Assembly (NCBI GenBank): GCA_009783555.1
Contig: WRDH01000022.1
Coordinates: 1 to 45,135 of the forward strand
Direction of reading: 5' to 3'
Origin: Oscillospiraceae bacterium
GTDB lineage: Bacteria > Bacillota > Clostridia > Oscillospirales > Oscillospiraceae
Length of the DNA: 45,135 bases
Shown here: positions 43,020 to 45,135 of the stretch, in pieces
How positions within the stretch are numbered: the first letter of the stretch is position 1
How the letters are laid out: every line of letters starts with the position of its first letter
Program-made: the position numbers and the translations under genes
The notes under the pieces: model-generated
Told to the model about the DNA's origin: nothing
The model's database searches: none
Seen by the model: only the letters and a program-made list of their open reading frames with translations

Positions 43020-43111
43020 GTGTTAAAACCCTCCCTATGTGTTATAAATAATATCGAAATAACTATATCATATTGGGATAGACGAATCTATTAATTGTTG
43101 GTAAATATTCA

Positions 43112-43208
43112 CAGGACAGGGGGACGGTTCACAAGACAGGGGGACGGTTCATCTGTCTTTTCCAAGACGGGGGGACCACCAAGACAGGGGGACGGTTCAT
43201 CTGTCTTG
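43112..43208 (+). repeat. cluster of four REP-like elements
   Basis: Partial copy 43112-43130, full copy 43132-43159, degraded copy 43163-43178 (AAGACGGGGGGACCACC), full copy 43180-43208, all in the same direction, upstream of alkC. Confidence 0.92.
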
Positions 43209-43339
43209 TTCTACAAGGTAGTACACTTCGAGTTTGTTTCTGTTGATAATCTTTCTATACTTTGATATAGTTACTCCAATCAATTTAGGGGCAATAAAAG
43301 GAGCTAATAATGTAATATATTTGACAGGAGAACAAAGCT

Positions 43340-44224
43340 ATGCAAAACATTATTATTGATGAAGAGTTCAGGATATATCTGCCGGCATTGGACAAGGTGA
43401 CGTATGAGGGATTGGAGCGACAAATACTTGAACATGGTACCAGAGACCCATTGGTCTTGTGGAATGATATACTAATAGATGGATATAACAGGTTTAAAAT
43501 CTGTACCGAGCACAATATACCATTTTCCACTGTGAGTTTAGAGTTTGATTCTCGTGAAGATGTGTTGGACTGGATAATTGAAAATCAACTGGAAAGAAGG
43601 AATTTGTCACCTCTTGAGGTGAGCCATTACAGAGGAGTAATCTTTAATTCAAAAAAGAGGAAGCAAGGTATAAATAATCAATACACCGCAAAAAGTGAAA
43701 ACCATCAAAGTGATGGAAAGCAAACTCGTCTGAATACAGCTGCTGAAATAGGAAAACGTTTTAAAGTTTCGAGTGCTACAATAGAGCGCGACGCCAGAGT
43801 TGCCCATGCAATCAACGCAATCGCCGCGGTCTCTCTTGACGCAAAACAAAAAATCCTGTCCGGTGAAGTCCCGATTGATAGAAGCAAGCTGCACCGACTG
43901 TCAAAAGCTTCAAAAGAAGAAATCGAGGATGTCGCAAACCAAATCAACGAAGGTACATATAACCGAAAGGACCATAGAATAAGCAGAACATCAGACGAGC
44001 CAAAAGCACAAGGCAATGATGTTGACTATGCAGGGATAGAAAATGTACCGCATTCCCCGGATGTCCCGGAGCGAGATTATGTTGATACAATCGTCAGTCT
44101 GGTAACAGGTAATCTCAACACAACACTCAAATCATTAACCAATGACGGCGGTATACCGGAGTTGAAATCTTCACTCAGAATATTTATAACTAATCTTGAG
44201 GAGTTGTATAGTAGTATAAAGTGA
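43340..44224 (+). CDS. ParB-like nuclease-domain DNA-binding protein
   Basis: 294 residues with AGGAG before the ATG. The N-terminal ParB/Sulfiredoxin-type domain has LERQILEHGTRDPLVLWNDILIDGYNRF followed by the IIENQLERRNLSPLEVSHYRG segment typical of ParB-like proteins. A helix-turn-helix region follows (TAAEIGKRFKVSSATIERDARVA), then a charged C-terminal half. It lacks a ParA partner here, so it is more likely a regulator or mobile-element protein than a chromosome partition factor. Confidence 0.82.
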   Translation: MQNIIIDEEFRIYLPALDKVTYEGLERQILEHGTRDPLVLWNDILIDGYNRFKICTEHNIPFSTVSLEFDSREDVLDWIIENQLERRNLSPLEVSHYRGVIFNSKKRKQGINNQYTAKSENHQSDGKQTRLNTAAEIGKRFKVSSATIERDARVAHAINAIAAVSLDAKQKILSGEVPIDRSKLHRLSKASKEEIEDVANQINEGTYNRKDHRISRTSDEPKAQGNDVDYAGIENVPHSPDVPERDYVDTIVSLVTGNLNTTLKSLTNDGGIPELKSSLRIFITNLEELYSSIK

Positions 44225-44329
44225 TTAACTTAAAACAGAGAAGCACAAATGGTTTTGAAAACATGACTACATTCAACTCGTTAATCTTTGGTCAGGATTA
44301 GGGCAGACTGCCACCATCAAGTCAAATAC

Positions 44330-44435
44330 CGGTCTTTATCTCACCACGTCACAGGACAGATGAACCGTCCCCCTGTCTTGGTCTTTGTATTTATCTCACC
44401 ATGTCACAGGACAGATGAACCGTCCCCCTGTCTTG
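44330..44435 (-). repeat. tandem duplication containing two REP-like elements
   Basis: The unit TTTATCTCACCAYGTCACAG plus one repeat copy (GGACAGATGAACCG form) occurs twice, with copies ending at about 44380 and 44435, so repeat and flank were duplicated together. Confidence 0.85.
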
Positions 44436-44506
44436 TCCCCCCTGTCTTCTGTGCCAGGTATGAGGCAGAGCCGGGATTCGATTGTTAATTTTGGAGAGGT
44501 TAAAGT

Positions 44507-45028
44507 ATGGGTTGTTTATTCCATAAGTGGGATGGTTGTAAATGCAAGCGTTGTGGGAAATCGCGAGATAATCCAAATCATTGGGAATGGCACGAATGGG
44601 ATGGCTGTAAATGTATCAAGTGCGGTAAAAATCGCGGAATACTACACGATTGGGACGGTCACAAATGTAAACGTTGCGGCAAAAATATGACTTTTAATAT
44701 AATAGATGTAGGTAAAGAGCATATTGATATTGCGTATAAAGGAAAAATCGTTAAGTTAAGCGGAATGACAAACAACAGCGGTTTTTTGGTGTTTGACTAC
44801 GACTTGAGTAATAGTTGGACTATGGATTGGATAATCCGGCCTGATTATACATATGCCACATTTTTGGGGCTAGATCACATTCCAAGCAACCCCAATGCAA
44901 CTGAGGAAGAGCAGTTGGAATTTTTCCGCGATGTTCAAATGTTTTATTCTAAAGGAATATATGAGAGCGGAGCGTGGGTTCGTGCAACCGATGAAGAGCG
45001 TTTAGAGTTTATGGTAAGCGGTAGATAG
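44507..45028 (+). CDS. protein with three H-x-WDG-Cys repeats
   Basis: 173 residues. The first ~62 contain three repeats of H-x-W-D-G-x-K-C-x-x-C-G-K (HKWDGCKCKRCGK, HEWDGCKCIKCGK, HDWDGHKCKRCGK); in the third the first Cys is His. Regular His/Cys spacing suggests metal binding, but this is inferred. The remaining ~110 residues (NIIDVGKEHIDIAYKGKI, then DYTYATFLGLDHIPSN) are a soluble domain that I do not recognise. Ribosome binding site GGAGAGG precedes the start. The 107 bases after it to the window end show no gene. Confidence 0.7.
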   Translation: MGCLFHKWDGCKCKRCGKSRDNPNHWEWHEWDGCKCIKCGKNRGILHDWDGHKCKRCGKNMTFNIIDVGKEHIDIAYKGKIVKLSGMTNNSGFLVFDYDLSNSWTMDWIIRPDYTYATFLGLDHIPSNPNATEEEQLEFFRDVQMFYSKGIYESGAWVRATDEERLEFMVSGR

Positions 45029-45135
45029 GAGGGTATTCGACAGCAGTATAGTGAAAATGAGATAATACGCTTAGAAAGGTGTGTCAATTTTACAGGATTC
45101 TAAAGAGGCTTAAGAATCTTAAGAATTATTAGACA

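Noticed and set aside
43340-44224. Chromosome partition ParB
   Set aside because: No ParA gene and no parS-like site is seen, and the C-terminal half differs from Spo0J/ParB; a generic ParB-like regulator is the safer call.

Overview
The window reads as chromosomal DNA of a low-to-medium GC Gram-positive bacterium of the Bacillota, most likely an anaerobic, gut-type member of the Clostridia. The evidence is an EssC/WXG100 type VII secretion locus, an AgrC/LytTR-type two-component system, lipoprotein-anchored ABC transport, strong AGGAGG-type ribosome binding sites, and a CD1871A/polyferredoxin/TlpA redox operon with an in-frame UGA that looks like selenocysteine. No rRNA, tRNA, transposase or phage structural gene was recognised.

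Layout. 1-2931: the end of a von Willebrand A-type protein, an AT-rich orphan gene bracketed by two copies of a palindromic repeat, and a D-threonine-aldolase/D-serine-dehydratase-like enzyme. 2937-5939 (minus): a LytTR response regulator followed by two tandem copies of an AgrC-like histidine kinase, the second missing its ATPase domain. 6201-23526 (plus): a compact type VII secretion locus. It holds essC (with FHA domain), an EsaB/YukD protein, four WXG100-like proteins, two candidate effectors that share one targeting module (a glycine-rich hydrophobic protein and a lipase), a DUF4176 protein and a small helical protein. These are followed by a complete phospho-signalling set: PP2C phosphatase, membrane Ser/Thr kinase with PASTA and InlB-type repeats, second PP2C, FHA protein, and a second membrane kinase whose outside domain looks like an ABC solute-binding protein. 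23670-25353: a short periodic repeat region and an AlbA_2/ATPase regulator. 25669-29781: an ABC importer operon (lipoprotein, two permeases, accessory membrane protein) without its own ATPase. 30107-31726: a YfcC-type carrier. 31800-36000: a low-density region with remnants (RhuM-like fragment, frameshifted small ORF, degraded ORF) and four small membrane proteins, three with zinc ribbons. 36020-37733: the putative selenoprotein redox operon. 37814-43019 (minus): a ROK-like kinase, a C69-type peptidase, a GNAT/membrane fusion and an AlkC-type DNA glycosylase. 43340-45028: a ParB-like protein and a protein with three WDG-Cys repeats.

How it may work together. The strongest system-level reading is a type VII secretion machine hard-wired to threonine phosphorylation: two kinases write, FHA domains in EssC and in a free adaptor read, and two PP2C enzymes erase. 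This resembles the PpkA/PppA/Fha circuit of type VI secretion. EssA, EssB and EsaA are not recognisable in the cluster. Because EssB is itself a pseudokinase-TM-ectodomain protein, the kinase-TM-ectodomain proteins here could occupy its place; that is inference.

A 28-29 bp palindromic repeat (ends AAGACAG / CTGTCTT, core GGGGGACGGTTCAT) occurs more than a dozen times, outside the secretion genes. It appears singly, as inverted REPIN-like pairs, and as tandem arrays, and it supplies the C-terminal codons of at least one protein. No RAYT transposase is in the window.
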